A stretch of 64,000 nt of DNA from Pomphorhynchus laevis (Eukaryota; Acanthocephala; Palaeacanthocephala; Echinorhynchida; Pomphorhynchidae): the NCBI GenBank assembly GCA_012934845.2, contig WNNJ02000808.1, positions 62,001-126,000 of the forward strand. The letters are read 5' to 3'. Both the position numbers and the translations under genes were made by a program. The notes beneath the pieces were generated by a model. That model ran no database searches. It was not told the DNA's origin and saw nothing but the letters and a program-made list of their open reading frames with translations. How positions within the stretch are numbered: position 1 is the stretch's first letter; each line of letters opens with the position of its first letter. Positions 45,501 to 54,574 of this stretch are shown here, piece by piece.

Positions 45501-47488
45501 GAAAAATCTCTTAATGTAACCTTGTTAAGTTGTGATCCGTATTTCTTAATTGTATTCCGGACATGAATTATTTTCTGAATTCGCAGTAGAAACATGTTAA
45601 TCGGGCTGAAGGTATATTCTGTTGAAACATTATCTAATGCTTCCATAGCCATATAAACGTGACCTATTAAAGGCATTGAAGATGCAGCCTTTTCTCGTGT
45701 CCCACTTACGGTCATTTCCAAAAGTTCGTTAGTTAAATCAATGTGCATATGACAAACTTCTTCTACTAATTCAAATGTTTGATCCTTCATGCTAATTAAA
45801 TTATCCTCAACATTACAAGTGAGACATTTTTTACAGCATTGCACAATTTGCGCACACAAACAAAGCAATAAATCACTCATGTGTTGAGGTTCTGAATAGT
45901 ATCTGGATAATTTACACATAAGTTTGACAGAATACATCAGTGACGGCAAAAATTGTTTCATCATAACAGGATCACTGCCGTATATTGGACTACTTATTTT
46001 TGATAATGATAATAAGTATTTAAAATTTTCTTGGGTTTCACATAAATTACTTACTAATCTTTTTTCACAATTAAACCATTCAAGCAACTTATTGCTAGAT
46101 ATAGCAGCCCTTAACAAATACACATTCACCTTATGTCTTGGATGAGATACAGTTTTGAGCAAAGTGGCCAGTTGAACATTGGCATTTCGCCAAAATTCAA
46201 TCTCGGCATCGAGTCCAGTTAGCTTTATTTTCTCGTTACTTGGACAAGTAACCGTTCTCCACCTTATTTCTGTCAGCAGTGATAGCACATATTTAACTTT
46301 GTTCATAATCAATTCAAGATAAAGTTCCGATTGTCGCACAACCGATGGAATCACTGATAACTCCAGTATCATGGACGAGATGTCCTGTCCATTTTCTAGC
46401 AATAATACTGTTCGTTCTAATAAATGTTGACTGTTGTAATCTATATTGTAATGGATTGTTCCTGATTGCGTTAATTTATAAGTTAGTGATGATGGTAATG
46501 TCAGCTGAACATTTCGAAATGACTGTTCCGAAGAATTAAGAACTTGATTTGTTAGATTGAGTGATTGTAATAACTTGTCAATAGAAGATCCTTTCATTTT
46601 CGATATTATTGGCAAATATACCTTCTGTAATAACATGCATGCGTTAGCAGCGACTGACGATATTTTATTTTTTACTTGATTGCTAGTGACAGATTGGAAA
46701 TTACTAAAAATCTCATTCAATGTTGGTGTAACTGCAAATCGAAACGTGAATAGTGATCCGAAAGAATCATTAGATTCATTTCTTCGTTCAATGCCATTAT
46801 TGTGACGATATTTTGGGAATATAACAATCATTATTCCTACACTACCTGGTGGTAATGCTGATATCGATTCATTTATAAAGACACTCACCTCTTTATTAAG
46901 GATGTAATTGGCGTCGCCATTATCTGTCCAAGCGACGACTGATATAATAATAGCTTCATCGATATTCTTTGTTAAAACGTATTCATTAACATGGTCGTTT
47001 GAAACCTTGATGTCGATGTCAGATTTTGACACGTTTTCCCGCGATATTAAACTTTTAGATAAACTTGATTTTTCATTGGCCTTAATGTTCGATGAACAAA
47101 AATCTATAATTTTTTGTAATTTTAAATCATTTTCCAATATTTTAGAAATTATTGTATATTTGTCGATGCCAGATGAAATTGTTAAGATGTCGATAATTTT
47201 ATCTATTAGAGATCCCGTCTCCTCATTTATTCTTTCTTTGTAATTAACATTCGATGAAAAAATTAAAGAAGAAATACTATCAACTTCACTTAAGAAAACA
47301 TTTTGGTTATCAAATGTATTTCTACTATCGTCATAGTTTAACAGAGACATAAAAAAGTAACTTACCAAAATAAAATTTTTGTTTCGTTTTGCTTCTGAGT
47401 TTGAAATTATCATGTAGAGAAAGAGCGCTAAATTAAACGTTCTGGTGGCCAGGCTGACAGTAGACACGGAAGAAATCAAACATAACAT
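32349..47488 (-). CDS. DNAH5/DNAH8-like: Axonemal outer-arm dynein heavy chain, DNAH5/DNAH8 type, with four reading-frame breaks
   Basis: About 15.1 kb on the minus strand encodes some 5,000 residues with no intron seen, against about 4,600-4,700 for DNAH5/8. Dynein heavy chains are the ATP-driven motors of cilia and sperm flagella; this type forms part of the outer dynein arm. Order: tail, linker, AAA1 with [11 protein letters not shown]2 [11 protein letters not shown]3 [11 protein letters not shown]4 GVGGSGKR, stalk coiled coil and microtubule-binding region, AAA5, AAA6 and a C-terminal domain ending [14 protein letters not shown]. The ending and [13 protein letters not shown] point to DNAH5/8 rather than DNAH9/11/17. 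Breaks: +1 shift in a T-run near 42155, TAA at 40573-40575, TGA at 39409-39411, +1 shift in an A-run near 36565. Conservation elsewhere is high, so the gene is either very recently disabled or affected by sequence errors. Confidence 0.93.
36547..39408 (-). CDS. DNAH5/DNAH8-like: Dynein heavy chain segment 4: AAA3, AAA4 and stalk helix CC1
   Basis: In the same frame as segment 3 ([18 protein letters not shown] follows the stop). AAA3 P-loop [18 protein letters not shown] is at about 38807-38845 and [18 protein letters not shown] is its Walker B region. The AAA4 P-loop [13 protein letters not shown] lies at about 37555-37590. [11 protein letters not shown]-like text ([20 protein letters not shown]) leads into the CC1 coiled coil, rich in Lys and Glu. 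The frame is lost in the A-run near 36565 (DECKKGFT*). Confidence 0.95.
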   Translation of the reverse strand, partial: RAIAQSWLASDKDKKYKNAIYKILDNVFDKLEQYVRINLSPTMSAYECNYISQMLSLTDGMNAEFDQCNGNEDVLKRLSSFTIIWSFGALLELDDRSKLEVFIRDNLSDQLNLNDQSFSNTIVGNSTQSVFDHFLSKEGVWEHWSRLVNDWKYPMESESLVEYSKILVPNVDNVRTMYLVDSIAKQKKPVLLVGEPGTAKTVIINNYMSTSYDATVHECRTMNFSSATTPNQIQRTLESYFDKRVANTIGPAENKHMTIFIDDLSMPMVNEWGDQTANEVVRQVIEFNGFYSLDKPGEWTNIVDIQFLAAMIKPGGGRNNIPERLRRHFITFNCTLPGNEAMDKIFMSIANYFHESRGFSLDVINACSYIVEATRQIWQAVKLKMLPTPAKFHYIFNLRDLSKIWEGIIRISSAECSTVKELVHLWRHECSRVLSDRLIIESEIEWFKNVLNDETAKLTHRLIEKETEHEAGVNSVRESFASIGDSSRHKINAVGIISSRSDAKISLKKSGDMANSYEDELFCDFQRAEIEVTDDNVDNLEAGDSLQPRVYERVLDMENIRNILKNNMERMNVEVRGNNMDIVFFDDSIKHLLRVSRIITKPKGHALLVGVGGSGKRSMAALAAYICGHKIFKIMVTRIYNVASFLEDMRLLYKMVAKSERGVSFILADTDINDEQYLEYVNNMLNTGEIPGLLGKEDYEPILNELAFSIKRMNPKAIITRETLMQHYWQRIRANLHIILCLSPENKRFRERAMKFPGLISGCTIDWYHKWPIEALTSVCSYYLHKFEMDCRPSTKTAVIKVMSQIHDDISTTCSKYFELTRRLISVTPKSFLSFITSYQQQYMEKREYLEKEKAKMKIGIDKLHEAAEQVNSISAELVGKGKEIEDLNSIASEELRSTEGIKKNAEQQEERVKKIKHDAESIVEIIAEQKEAADREMEPAKHVLDECKKGFT
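39409..40572 (-). CDS. DNAH5/DNAH8-like: Dynein heavy chain segment 3: rest of AAA1 and AAA2
   Basis: In the same frame as segment 2. It opens with [13 protein letters not shown], which holds the AAA1 Walker B. Then come [39 protein letters not shown] and AAA2 with Walker [13 protein letters not shown] (about 39835-39860). It ends in [19 protein letters not shown] at a TGA (39409-39411) that replaces the Trp expected in this motif. The L at 40530 is not a start. Confidence 0.95.
   Translation of the reverse strand, partial: SGCWGCFDEFNRINLPVLSVAAQQIQTLLHAKRNRHSELIFTDGQRISMDTSFAIIITMNPGYAGRQELPENLKVNFRVVAMMVSDRQIIIRVKLASCGFKNNVILSQKFYLLYKLCEDQLSKQVHYDFGMRNVRAVLRTLGTAKRQNAEEEESVAVLRVLRDMNLSKLVDEDEPLFLSLLNDLFPSVSIKANNKNDLQVAIDFKCNELNLCNHADWNLKILQLYDTQLVRHGIMVLGPSGVGKSSCITVLQGALTIMGTLTREYRMNPKAITSAQMFGELDVATNDWTDGIFSILWRRFLKMYSNSVRKQRKEAWWMVLDGPVDAVWIENLNSVLDDNKLLTLANGDRIPMATNVKVIFEVHNIDNASPATVSRNGIVYMSRSTLS
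40573..42174 (-). CDS. DNAH5/DNAH8-like: Dynein heavy chain segment 2: linker and AAA1 P-loop
   Basis: Continues the linker ([59 protein letters not shown]) and the start of AAA1, the main ATPase site ([30 protein letters not shown]). Walker [16 protein letters not shown] lies at about 40684-40707. The frame ends at TAA 40573-40575 in [15 protein letters not shown], where family members have Gln. Confidence 0.95.
   Translation of the reverse strand: MFRTMLFQVGQLVGIPMIEKKEQIEDVCIRAMKEQEIEAKLNSLESEWRTREFKLAPFKMRGDIILKGQDTSEAISAIEDSNLILASLASNRYNEHFKADIQKCIDDLAITYEVTTKWIQVQNLWVYLEAVFIGGDISRQLPLEARKFNAVDKMWLKMITKVKETPNILSCCISYDNNLEMLDFMLSQLDMCQTSLAGYLESKRLIFPRFYFLSDPVLLEILGQASEPIKLQPYFNAFTESVNSVKFNESSKETEDYAGKSSGQSQQHSSILAIQSEDNEVLELVRPVYTKKTTVEEWLGDFLLSCQDTVEARIQKCVASMGNSEFDLQSFFLEENQQFGLIILQLLWTATSENAIKNQLKTGNSVRKASKYFQLLLDQLIERTVDDLSSMNRLKYDTYITIHIHQRDVFSDLANLNLKDVRNFDWTKQSRFYYEDVTNSMVVSITDVDFMYGNEFLGCSERLVITPLTDRCYISLAQALGMCYGGSPAGPAGTGKTETTKDMAKSIGKYCIVLNCSEQFDYKGLGKTFKGLA
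42119..47488 (-). CDS. DNAH5/DNAH8-like: Dynein heavy chain segment 1: tail and start of linker
   Basis: 1789 codons. The first 46 residues are hydrophobic and unlike a dynein start; an in-frame ATG at 47350 ([10 protein letters not shown]) is a better candidate, and GTAAGT-like sequence just before it on the coding strand leaves room for a 5' intron. The C-terminal part holds the start of the linker ([54 protein letters not shown]), colinear with DNAH5/8. The frame is lost just after NLPLNVSD. Confidence 0.9.
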   Translation of the reverse strand: MLCLISSVSTVSLATRTFNLALFLYMIISNSEAKRNKNFILVSYFFMSLLNYDDSRNTFDNQNVFLSEVDSISSLIFSSNVNYKERINEETGSLIDKIIDILTISSGIDKYTIISKILENDLKLQKIIDFCSSNIKANEKSSLSKSLISRENVSKSDIDIKVSNDHVNEYVLTKNIDEAIIISVVAWTDNGDANYILNKEVSVFINESISALPPGSVGIMIVIFPKYRHNNGIERRNESNDSFGSLFTFRFAVTPTLNEIFSNFQSVTSNQVKNKISSVAANACMLLQKVYLPIISKMKGSSIDKLLQSLNLTNQVLNSSEQSFRNVQLTLPSSLTYKLTQSGTIHYNIDYNSQHLLERTVLLLENGQDISSMILELSVIPSVVRQSELYLELIMNKVKYVLSLLTEIRWRTVTCPSNEKIKLTGLDAEIEFWRNANVQLATLLKTVSHPRHKVNVYLLRAAISSNKLLEWFNCEKRLVSNLCETQENFKYLLSLSKISSPIYGSDPVMMKQFLPSLMYSVKLMCKLSRYYSEPQHMSDLLLCLCAQIVQCCKKCLTCNVEDNLISMKDQTFELVEEVCHMHIDLTNELLEMTVSGTREKAASSMPLIGHVYMAMEALDNVSTEYTFSPINMFLLRIQKIIHVRNTIKKYGSQLNKVTLRDFSMEAEHLEELLSKLIASPDSFSEHYTLLLKEEDPTFERWYKDIFLSDLDILNKALIESLEYRVHKIFKSKCRSINEVLRCLKSIKSMEINDLRKCVIKLYSEVVLYIINTEFPLVMSIYEREKRNASYFNLTTYETVSQIQWVRGLYYRIKKPVNEILSVDCISDAEKDLLKREFDKRAQTLTMHELLTHRHWLQSLEHLPNALKSPIFIENQQEDSKQNYYSAFFRINETVESINLKNGLSLFRLNFDPFIECAAHTTRELLDMNISCPSICVDLLNNWSNLEANAYRLRNIVRIYNDIQIRSSERTYRNVIKKLFCEYPSKLYSLLQEGKIIYNWQSPGLTKYTGQCELEVDMMENLVYRVEWLVANRIHRHLDTLFNISLMTIPNVTSKTHMSNYNGQQVNEKHQCITLEEFAQLTKKDTLTAAVSIAALNSKIENAVLDLIEMFTEACDDQAGSITFQPCHGSTVKLGRLGKLQRSIVQTFALTDKGLRKIHQLRSIPTSQQTIEDSENKSNEDGKQLQEINGELARVWNYYEGRMTEGLIYITINSLDKLREHLLSRKRVQLNKVEKCKTALYVQSSDALNDEHVQTPVFCVDVILEDQIIKLSSSVDKLQHSVNQVLQYILNVSKGVKRWGQSKELKADMIHCIDYPGRLDAMRGDIDVFQLILKKLSTLDCKFVPENAKSTDVYNLFELPLAVLYNDIRTDVEVNRIYKDLSNCIAMNKEIFESSLQYLYKYSYIWQSDETISDKIVAIKREDFEIMSILNGLSELDNMVKSVQQIEDYQNIFPLKLIMTPFKSSIVQQAVNRKLKACEHVKKLLIENASSIHMFMQRLIKKLDKELRSVDDFKTVLSAINATRSSQPKIERSCMKLRTAFNAIAYHYPEAQQSLRPFNITDKSEELARSYEELIANTELAHYDILKSRSMFVNDLLNDIEVFSSELNEFDNQYQTTGPMIEGVAAKEASDRMRLFSSKFDLLWHRYRSLYEGEQLFNLPHRKFNRLYFLKKELTSFNRLYALFDQANQTIDRFKDTVWSKINISLMTDEISDLMSRCKRMPTSLKKWPAYRELSELIAEFLEKIPLLEMLSNKAMQIRHWQNMESIFNLPLNVSDDAFPSRTVSWYSND

Positions 47489-49033
47489 TGCATACTTATA
47501 ATTTAAAGAGTAGTAATTTACGAACCAGATATATTTGGCTAAATTATTGTATATTTATCGTTCTTAACGACAGTTTTTCAATTTGGTTAACTACATAACA
47601 AAATGTAAAGCACTCATTCAATTTCAATTAGACATTTTTATTGTTTTGAGGGATTTTAACATATTTACTTAACCGATGCTGAATTAGAACTATAAATATC
47701 ATTTTTAACATAAATAATGTTTAATATACATTTTTTAGCTTACTTCAAATTTAATATTTATAAGTCATCTTGAATAAACATATTGATGCTAAATAAAAAT
47801 AGGGTGTTATGATAAAAAATAAAAGCAAATTAATATCTCGAATCAATATCACTTATTATGTTCAAACAATGACGTAATTTATCTCGACAAAATTTCATAA
47901 ACAAAGCAAACGGTTATGTGAGGACTGATTAATATCCTTCTATCAAGAGGCTATAAATTATTATAATAAATAATTCAATATGTGGTTTTGGTAAATGTAC
48001 CAATAAATAGCAACAAATTAATGAACTGGATTTGGTGTTGTTTCTTATAAATCTTAACATAATGGCACAATGTAACATGTATGTATTATTAATAAAAATA
48101 AATCCAGATTCAATAATATAATCGATTTAATCTTTATCAAAATGGATATTTACGGCATTAGCTTCACATGCTAACAGTAGATTGTAATGTAAATTGTCAT
48201 TTTTCTGTCATGATAAAATTTATAAAAATTGCTTTTGAGAAGATATTCAGTAACCAAAACAATCAAATAATCGTTTAATATATGAAAAGGTCGTATATTT
48301 TCATCTTCATCTCTATGATGTGAACATGAAATCGCTCCAATGAATAATGATTATTTTGATTGATTTAAGTGATTGATTTGTTAAATGAATGAAACAAGAC
48401 AATTTTGTGCTAATCATGTGTATTGCTCAATAAATTATAAATATCTTGCATTACCGTTGGCAACATTTTATAACGAGCGCAACTACTCGTATCTTTCACA
48501 AATTGATTCTTTTATATTAAGCCATAAATCATCGTCTTCTAACTACTTATCTTTATTAATATCTATGGTTTCTACTGTTTTCAATTTGCATTTTTATCTT
48601 CTGTGACATATTTCTCGGCAAATACGGATCAATTTTAACGGTATTTACAAATTTACCATTTGAGTTTGGGATGCGATTTAATGTGATTATTCATTTCTGT
48701 GTGCACCAAATAAGATCATAAGATTAAATCGATTCTTCAAACTTGATAGCTGAACAATAAGATTTTCATAATCAACCTATTCTTCATTAATGTACACTAA
48801 GTCTTCTGAAATTGTATTAGAAGACTGATTATCGATACGATTTGCAGCATTGAAAATATGGAAGTAGAGAGGAAATATATCCTTTAAATCAAACTGAACA
48901 GCTCCATTCCATAATACATTAAAGATAACGTCAAATTGACCTCAAAAATTTGATCATAAGTTTCACATTTTTTAATGAGTTCGGTGTACATGTAATCAAT
49001 TGGCATCGTATTGATCGACCGCGTTTAAATAGA

Positions 49034-49063
49034 CCTCAAGTGTACCGTTAGGGACACTTGAGG
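49034..49063. repeat. Perfect 10-bp inverted repeat
   Basis: CCTCAAGTGT (49034-49043) and ACACTTGAGG (49054-49063) flank a 10-base spacer, capable of a hairpin. Confidence 0.6.
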
Positions 49064-49096
49064 GATTGTTAATTATGTTAAGTGCAGCTGAAAAAG

Positions 49097-49970
49097 GGAG
49101 GAAATCAGTTACATTTGTCCTTTCAGAATCGATACAGTTAAACCACTCCGACACGTTCTTCAATTTGTTTCACTTGATTAATAATTGCATCCATGATTCA
49201 ATATTACTGAAAATATTTCCAAAAATTTTATTATTGCAGTCAAATGTAAAATGAGAAATATGCAGTCAGTTTAGCAAAAATAAAATGTAGCAAATGTGAA
49301 TTTTTGATATAATTTTTGATTAAATTTGAAAAAAAATTCTTTCAGATTTAATTGTCAACCATTCACATAAAAAGTAAAAGAGTTTAATTATTTTGATTAA
49401 AGAATTTAGCAGACTAAAACTTTTGATGACACCTAATTGTGTCTAGGTGCGATTTTGGTCAAAGTGTAGTAACATGAGACCGGATTATACTTTGATAAAA
49501 ATATTGTTCATGATATATTGATATTTTTTTAATTTTTGATGGTGGCTAAAACGGTTTTAACGACTGCATCATTATCAAACAAGTGATCTATTATGTTCCT
49601 GATTTACATTTTATTTATTACACGATTGGAGTGTATGTAGCTTGAGTAACACGGTCAATGTGTAGAACAGGCGAGCATCATCGTTATTTTTGTAATCGAG
49701 GCATTGAATATAACGGAGGAAATCAGTTACAATTGTCCTTTCAGAATTGATAGAATTAAACCACTTCTAAATGAATCAAGCGTACACTAACGTATCCGTG
49801 AAAACTTGGTGCTATGACATTTCACATAGTCACATGATATACGTTTATTGTAAATGGAGATAATGTATTTATGAATCAATATAAGCAGCATATTGTTAGA
49901 ACATGAGACCGGATTTTTCTTTGATAAAGAGGATGTTCATGATAAATTGATATTTTGTCAGTTTCCAATG
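49097..49970. repeat. Diverged direct duplication
   Basis: A block beginning GGAGGAAATCAGTTACA occurs at 49097 and 49715, and a block CATGAGACCGGATT...TTTGATAAA occurs at about 49472 and 49902 in the same order. This suggests an old tandem duplication with unequal spacing. Confidence 0.6.
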
Positions 49971-50127
49971 TAACTACGACAATGTAATGATAATCATATT
50001 TTTCCCTGGTGTTTGTAATGTTTTTCTTTAATAAAGAGACTGTTCATGATAAATTGATATTTTGTCAGTTTCTAATGTAACTACGACAATGTAATGATAA
50101 TCATATTTTTCCTGAGTGTTTGTAATG
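49914..50127. repeat. Two tandem 107-bp units
   Basis: Units 49914-50020 and 50021-50127 align end to end (TTTTTCTTT..ATAAAGAG to GTGTTTGTAATG) with only a few differences. A short partial third unit (ATAATCATATTTCTCTGGGTG) follows. Confidence 0.85.
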
Positions 50128-50371
50128 ATAATCATATTTCTCTGGGTGCTGACAGATGCTGATAGATATGATCTGTTGGGTTTTGAATTGGGTAGGATTT
50201 AATATGCTATTAAGAGAAGGACGTTAATTTAAATTTGTCTTGATTATACTAAGTTCTTACAATACACTGGACCGGCACGTCGAGAAGATCAAACGAATAG
50301 TGAATAAAAGGTAAAATCAGTACGAAATCGATGGAAAAAAGGTCAGTAACGTTTCAATTGTTACGGAAGAT

Positions 50372-51360
50372 GTGGAGGTACTCACTCCCATCTCAAAGTT
50401 AAAAAATCTAGTTATAATAAAGATATTAAAGCCTATTGAAAGACATAATCTATTCAATACGTTCTTACGACCTTTTGCCGATAAATACACAAACAGAATT
50501 TTGTTTAATTCGATTAAATTTTTTGAACCCGAAATTAAAATTTCTTTTGCAACGCCAGCTATACTAAAAAGCTATGTGAATTTATTTGATTCTACACTTA
50601 AGAATTTGGGCACACTCCATGTTAGACCGATACTGGCTTCAATTAAAATTTCAAATCTTCCCAGTCACTTAAAAGTAAAAGACATAGAAGATCTTCAATC
50701 TATATTTAAAGTATCGAAACTTCGAACAGTCATGGGTAAGAGCGGCTTCCCACTGCCTATAGGTTTTTGTTCCACACCAACAGAACAGGCGGAGATTCTT
50801 TCAAAGACGGCCTTCAACCCCTTTTTAGGGTACAACCTACGTTTTTCGGTCATAAACACGGATTAACATACTTTCCCGCATTGCAACCAGTGCCACGCTT
50901 GGGGGCATTGGGCCTCCAGCTGCTGCAAACCGAAAACATGCGGTATTTGCAGTTATTCTTTTTGTCAGGGACTAATTTCCGAAGAAAAGTGTATGGCTCC
51001 CCCCATCTGTTCCAACTGCGGTGTGAGCCATCCAGCCTGGTCACGAAAATGCATTCACTTCAAGAGTTATTGTAACTCATTCATCAAGCAAGCGCCGGTG
51101 AAGGTCACCTAAACATTTGCTCACACAGCCTCGCATATGGCTGACGGCGACATACTTCGAATTGTTGATGAGCGTGTAAAGACGGCCATCAAGAAGGTAG
51201 AAGATTTGTTTGCCACTCTTCTCTCCGTCATGTGTACAAATCCGGTCTCACCTATACCTATTGCTGTTCCTGAATCAAAGAAGAGGGGGCTTCGGCCCAT
51301 ACAGTCCCTCCTATCAAAATCGGGAAGATACTTAAAGGAAAGAAGACATCTCGGGGAAAT
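50372..51360 (+). pseudogene. Family A ORF1 (Gag-like, zinc knuckles)
   Basis: The frame at 50372-50866 gives an N-terminal helix region (NLFNTFLRPFADKYTNRILF), an RRM-like segment (IKISNLPSHLKVKDIEDL) and NPFLGYNLRFSV. A frame change follows near 50850, after which CNQCHAWGHWASSC, CGIC and CSNCGVSHPAWSRKC give zinc knuckles of nucleic-acid-binding type. The frame at 51137 (MADGDILRIVDERVKTAIKK) corresponds to the ORF1 C-terminus in copy a. Confidence 0.75.
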
Positions 51361-51478
51361 GTAGATGCTGCCCATGGGCAAGTTCCTACTCTGGATGGTC
51401 ATAGCGGCAAAAAGGGGAACCTTCCCGTCCCCAAGCTCTGTCTAGGTAAGCAATCCCACATCCAACTAATACATCACA

Positions 51479-52077
51479 ATGCAGAGTACACGTGAGCCTT
51501 TTTCACTGAATATCCTTCAGTTGAATTCGGGAGGTGCTTCTGTCCTTAGACTTCTATCTGGAAGAGATGCAGATGTTATAGTCCTTCAGGAGACGCGGTC
51601 TATCCGTCTCACCAGGACATTACTCGATTTATTCCAAAGCACATTTGTTCCAACTATACTCAGTACATAACCCCACCTCACTCCTCTTCATCTCAAGATA
51701 TTTTATCCTTAGTTAAATGCTCATTAAGATCGTCCCTCCTATTAAACTATTCATGTCCAGCCATGTCTTGTTTAGTAGTTTCACTCTGTAAGAACGGTAA
51801 ACGCCCCAGTCTTGCCAATATCTACATCTGTCCAGGGGAGATACACAAGAACCGTGATCTCCTGGATAGTATTATCGACAGCGGCTATGACATGATACTT
51901 GGAGATTTCAACGACAGAACTGGTCGTTGGATCAATGCAGCACTTCGCAGATCTAGGAACGGTTATCTTATTCACAAACCACCGTCCCCTACCTTTCATT
52001 GTACATCAACAAATTCTATCCTCGACATTTTACTGCTTCACTCGAGGTGGTTGTTAAAACCCCTCTGCACGGAGTAG
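51479..52077 (+). pseudogene. Family A ORF2: APE-like endonuclease
   Basis: ATG at 51479 opens SLNILQLNSGG, the usual start of the apurinic-type endonuclease that nicks target DNA, with VIVLQETRS as the catalytic Glu motif. After a stop near 51670, a second frame (51763 onward) holds LANIYICPG, YDMILGDFNDRTGRW (catalytic GDFN) and TFHCTSTNSILDILLL. One stop or frame change separates the halves. Confidence 0.8.
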
Positions 52078-52849
52078 TCGCGCAAGCAATTGTCCACCTC
52101 TCACGATCTAATTCGTTGGAGAATTGAGGAAGATACGTTGCTTCGAAGGAGGTTTTACTTTGATCCGATCAGTGGCCTTCTTTCAGGCGGCTATCCAACT
52201 CTTTCCCAAAATAGGAAATGAGAGTCTGACCGAATTTAATACCTACCTCTTTTCGCAAGCTACCGCAATTCTATCGACTACCTATAAAGGTCGTATATAC
52301 AATCCCACTCCGACAAAACTCAAGGTCCTAGCGAAATTGCTTAGCATCCCAAATATCTCTGTTTCCGCCAGACAGGGTCTTTCGAATGAATACTGGAGCA
52401 CTAGATATAGGTTCCAGCTGAGTAGGGATAGGGCGAGTATTGCTCGTCTTAACCCTTCTCAGTCTTCCTTTTGGAAGATTTTCAAGAAGGAGAAGTTTGT
52501 TTGTCGGAAGGATAGAGCATTGAGTTGGATGGGAATGTAGGCCTTGAAAAAAGTTTTGGTGGAGTCACTAGCCCTACACAACTATGTAGCCACTTAATCA
52601 CCTCAACCAATCACGCCTTTGTATAACCTTATGCGTAGGGATCTATCTGTTGCGGATATCCTTAACTCCTGGGGTCCACTCCCGGGCACCTCCAAATCCG
52701 TCGCACCACTTTCTTCTCAGGTCTGTCAGCTTCTGACAGCCGAACAGAGAAGAGAAGTGGCCGTCACAATGCTTCTAGCCTCCCCATCCGATGTAGCAGG
52801 CATCAATATAAGTAAGCGTGTTTTTATTCCTAAGAAAAAATCTTGCTCA

Positions 52850-53649
52850 TGCCCTAAAGATCTGCGACCCATTTAGATTCAAAATGCTCTCGTGTCGATT
52901 TACGAAAAAGCGCTCGCGCGTAAAATCCGCGACCATTTAAGTAGGCGTAGTTTGATCCCTTTAGGTTTTCATGGGTTGTCAAGGGTCGCTCGGTACATTA
53001 AGCAGTGGGTGAAGTGGAGCAGTTTTGTAGAGATAATATCCATCGTCTTGTTGTGGCTGTTTTCCGTGACTTTTCTGCTGCATTTGAATGCATCTCCATT
53101 CCTTTTGTAATCTCTTCTCTCAGGTCCCTCGGGTTGCCTGCGAGAATTGTTAACAGGGTGGAGATACTGCTGTACACCAAGCGATTTTACTATGAAGACG
53201 ACCCTGATGCGCGTCAGTTCTACCCCATTACGGGTGTGCCTCAAGGCTCTCCTCTTTCTCCTATCTTATATCTTGCTGCCTCCATTAACCTATTTAAAAT
53301 ATTCAAACGCGAACAACATCTAGTGGTGTACGCTGTTAATACCACAGTGCTGTTCACTGGAAGCAGGTGTAAAGACGTAGTCTCTGACATCAGCCGTTTC
53401 TTTTCAAGATTAAAATACCAGCTACCCCAATCTAATCTTATTTTAAACTCCGCAAAATCGCAGGTGGTAGTCTTTCATGGCTCCCCTGCAACAAAGAAAA
53501 AACTTAAAAGACTAGCACTCGCTGCACTTTCCTCCATATTTGCCTCTAAACCACTCTCCACCTTTACAAGTCGAGTAAAATACCTGCGGTTTACCGTTAC
53601 GGTAAACTGGTCGGCGAAAGCTGACCTGGATAGACTCAAACTATCCTGA
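52850..53649 (+). pseudogene. Family A ORF2: reverse transcriptase core
   Basis: CPKDLRPI and VSIYEKALARKIRDHL are the RT entry motifs, with a stop between them. VAVFRDFSAAFECISIPFV is motif A. GVPQGSPLSPILYL is motif B. The position of the catalytic YADD reads LVVYAVNTTVLF, so both aspartates are replaced. The frame ends at 53649 and continues shifted to about 53936. Confidence 0.8.
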
Positions 53650-54005
53650 AGAAAGCTAGGTGGACTCTGAAACGGGCCCAGCATCTGTCATTGTTTGGGA
53701 TAATCCAAGTGCGCCTCTTGGGTACTTGGGCTATCTCGGGATTAGTCTTATTTTCCAGAGGACGTCCCCCAGAGCAAAGGCTAAGGTTTCTTAAGCTCCT
53801 CGTCTCTCGTTTACCCAGCATAGTCCGTCTCGATTGGATTCTTCGGGGGGGGGTGAAAGACCCCGGGTGGTTCAGTCGGAAGGCGGCGTGTTGGATTGGT
53901 TTGTTGGCTCAGATCCCCATGGACCTGAGGCCGTAAAATGGAAGAATAAAGAAGACGACTTAAAATGTGCACCACTTGAACTTATTATCTATATTGATGC
54001 GTAAA

Positions 54006-54574
54006 AACTTGTATACTATCATTTTTTTATATATTTTTATTAACAAAATCTTTTTTTTTATTTGAATTGATTAGTGATCAATCCTATGAGTTTAATACAT
54101 CGATCATTGACAGTCTTTTCCATTAAGTTAATACCTGATCTGTTAGGGTGAAGGATTAGCTTTGTTGCTGTGATATGAAATATATTCTGCCTGAACTTTA
54201 TCACGGCCAACTAAAACCAATTTAATCCTAACTTTTCTGCTTCCAACAGAAAATATTCTCTTGAATATTGTCAAAACGCAAGAGTGAGATTATTTAAGAC
54301 GAGCAGTACTTGCTTCATTTCAAGTCACTAGTTTATTTAAGAAGAGTTCCAGTAATTTATCAAAAGGGCTTGTCTGACGGCATCTGTAAGGTCGAGATAG
54401 TGAGAATTCAAACTTAATTAATAAATCATATTTATATAAAAATATGATTTTAATATTAATAAAAATAAAATATTTTAATATTTTAAATAAATATAATTTT
54501 TAATATTTTAATATTTTAAATAAAATATAAAATATTTTAACATTAATAAATTAATATTAAACTTATTTAATAAA
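54006..54574. other. AT-rich spacer between family A copy c and PLE copy 2a
   Basis: No coding content recognised. The last 150 bases are nearly pure A/T with reiterated AATATTTTAA words. Confidence 0.5.

Larger units (their letters stand above)
47489..50299. other. AT-rich 5' flank of the dynein gene with local repeats
   Basis: No gene recognised. Short ORFs at 48385-48606 and 49066-49254 (+) show no family features. Repeats lie in the 49.0-50.13 kb part. The dynein promoter should lie just right of 47488, but no core element stands out. Confidence 0.45.
50300..54005 (+). mobile_element. Family A non-LTR retrotransposon, copy c (most complete)
   Basis: Two-ORF layout: ORF1 (about 50345-51360) Gag-like with zinc knuckles; ORF2 with APE endonuclease (51479-52077), RT (about 52850-53649) and the beginning of an RNase H-like segment (LELIIYIDA near 53970-53995), after which the element stops at AT-rich DNA. 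Frameshifts and stops split both ORFs. DNA-level similarity to copies a and b is obvious through the endonuclease start. The presence of RNase H suggests an I/R1/Tad-type relative rather than CR1, but that is inference. Confidence 0.87.

Noticed and set aside
48385-48606. 73-codon plus-strand ORF as a gene
   Set aside because: It has no recognisable motif or neighbour support; ORFs of this size are expected by chance.
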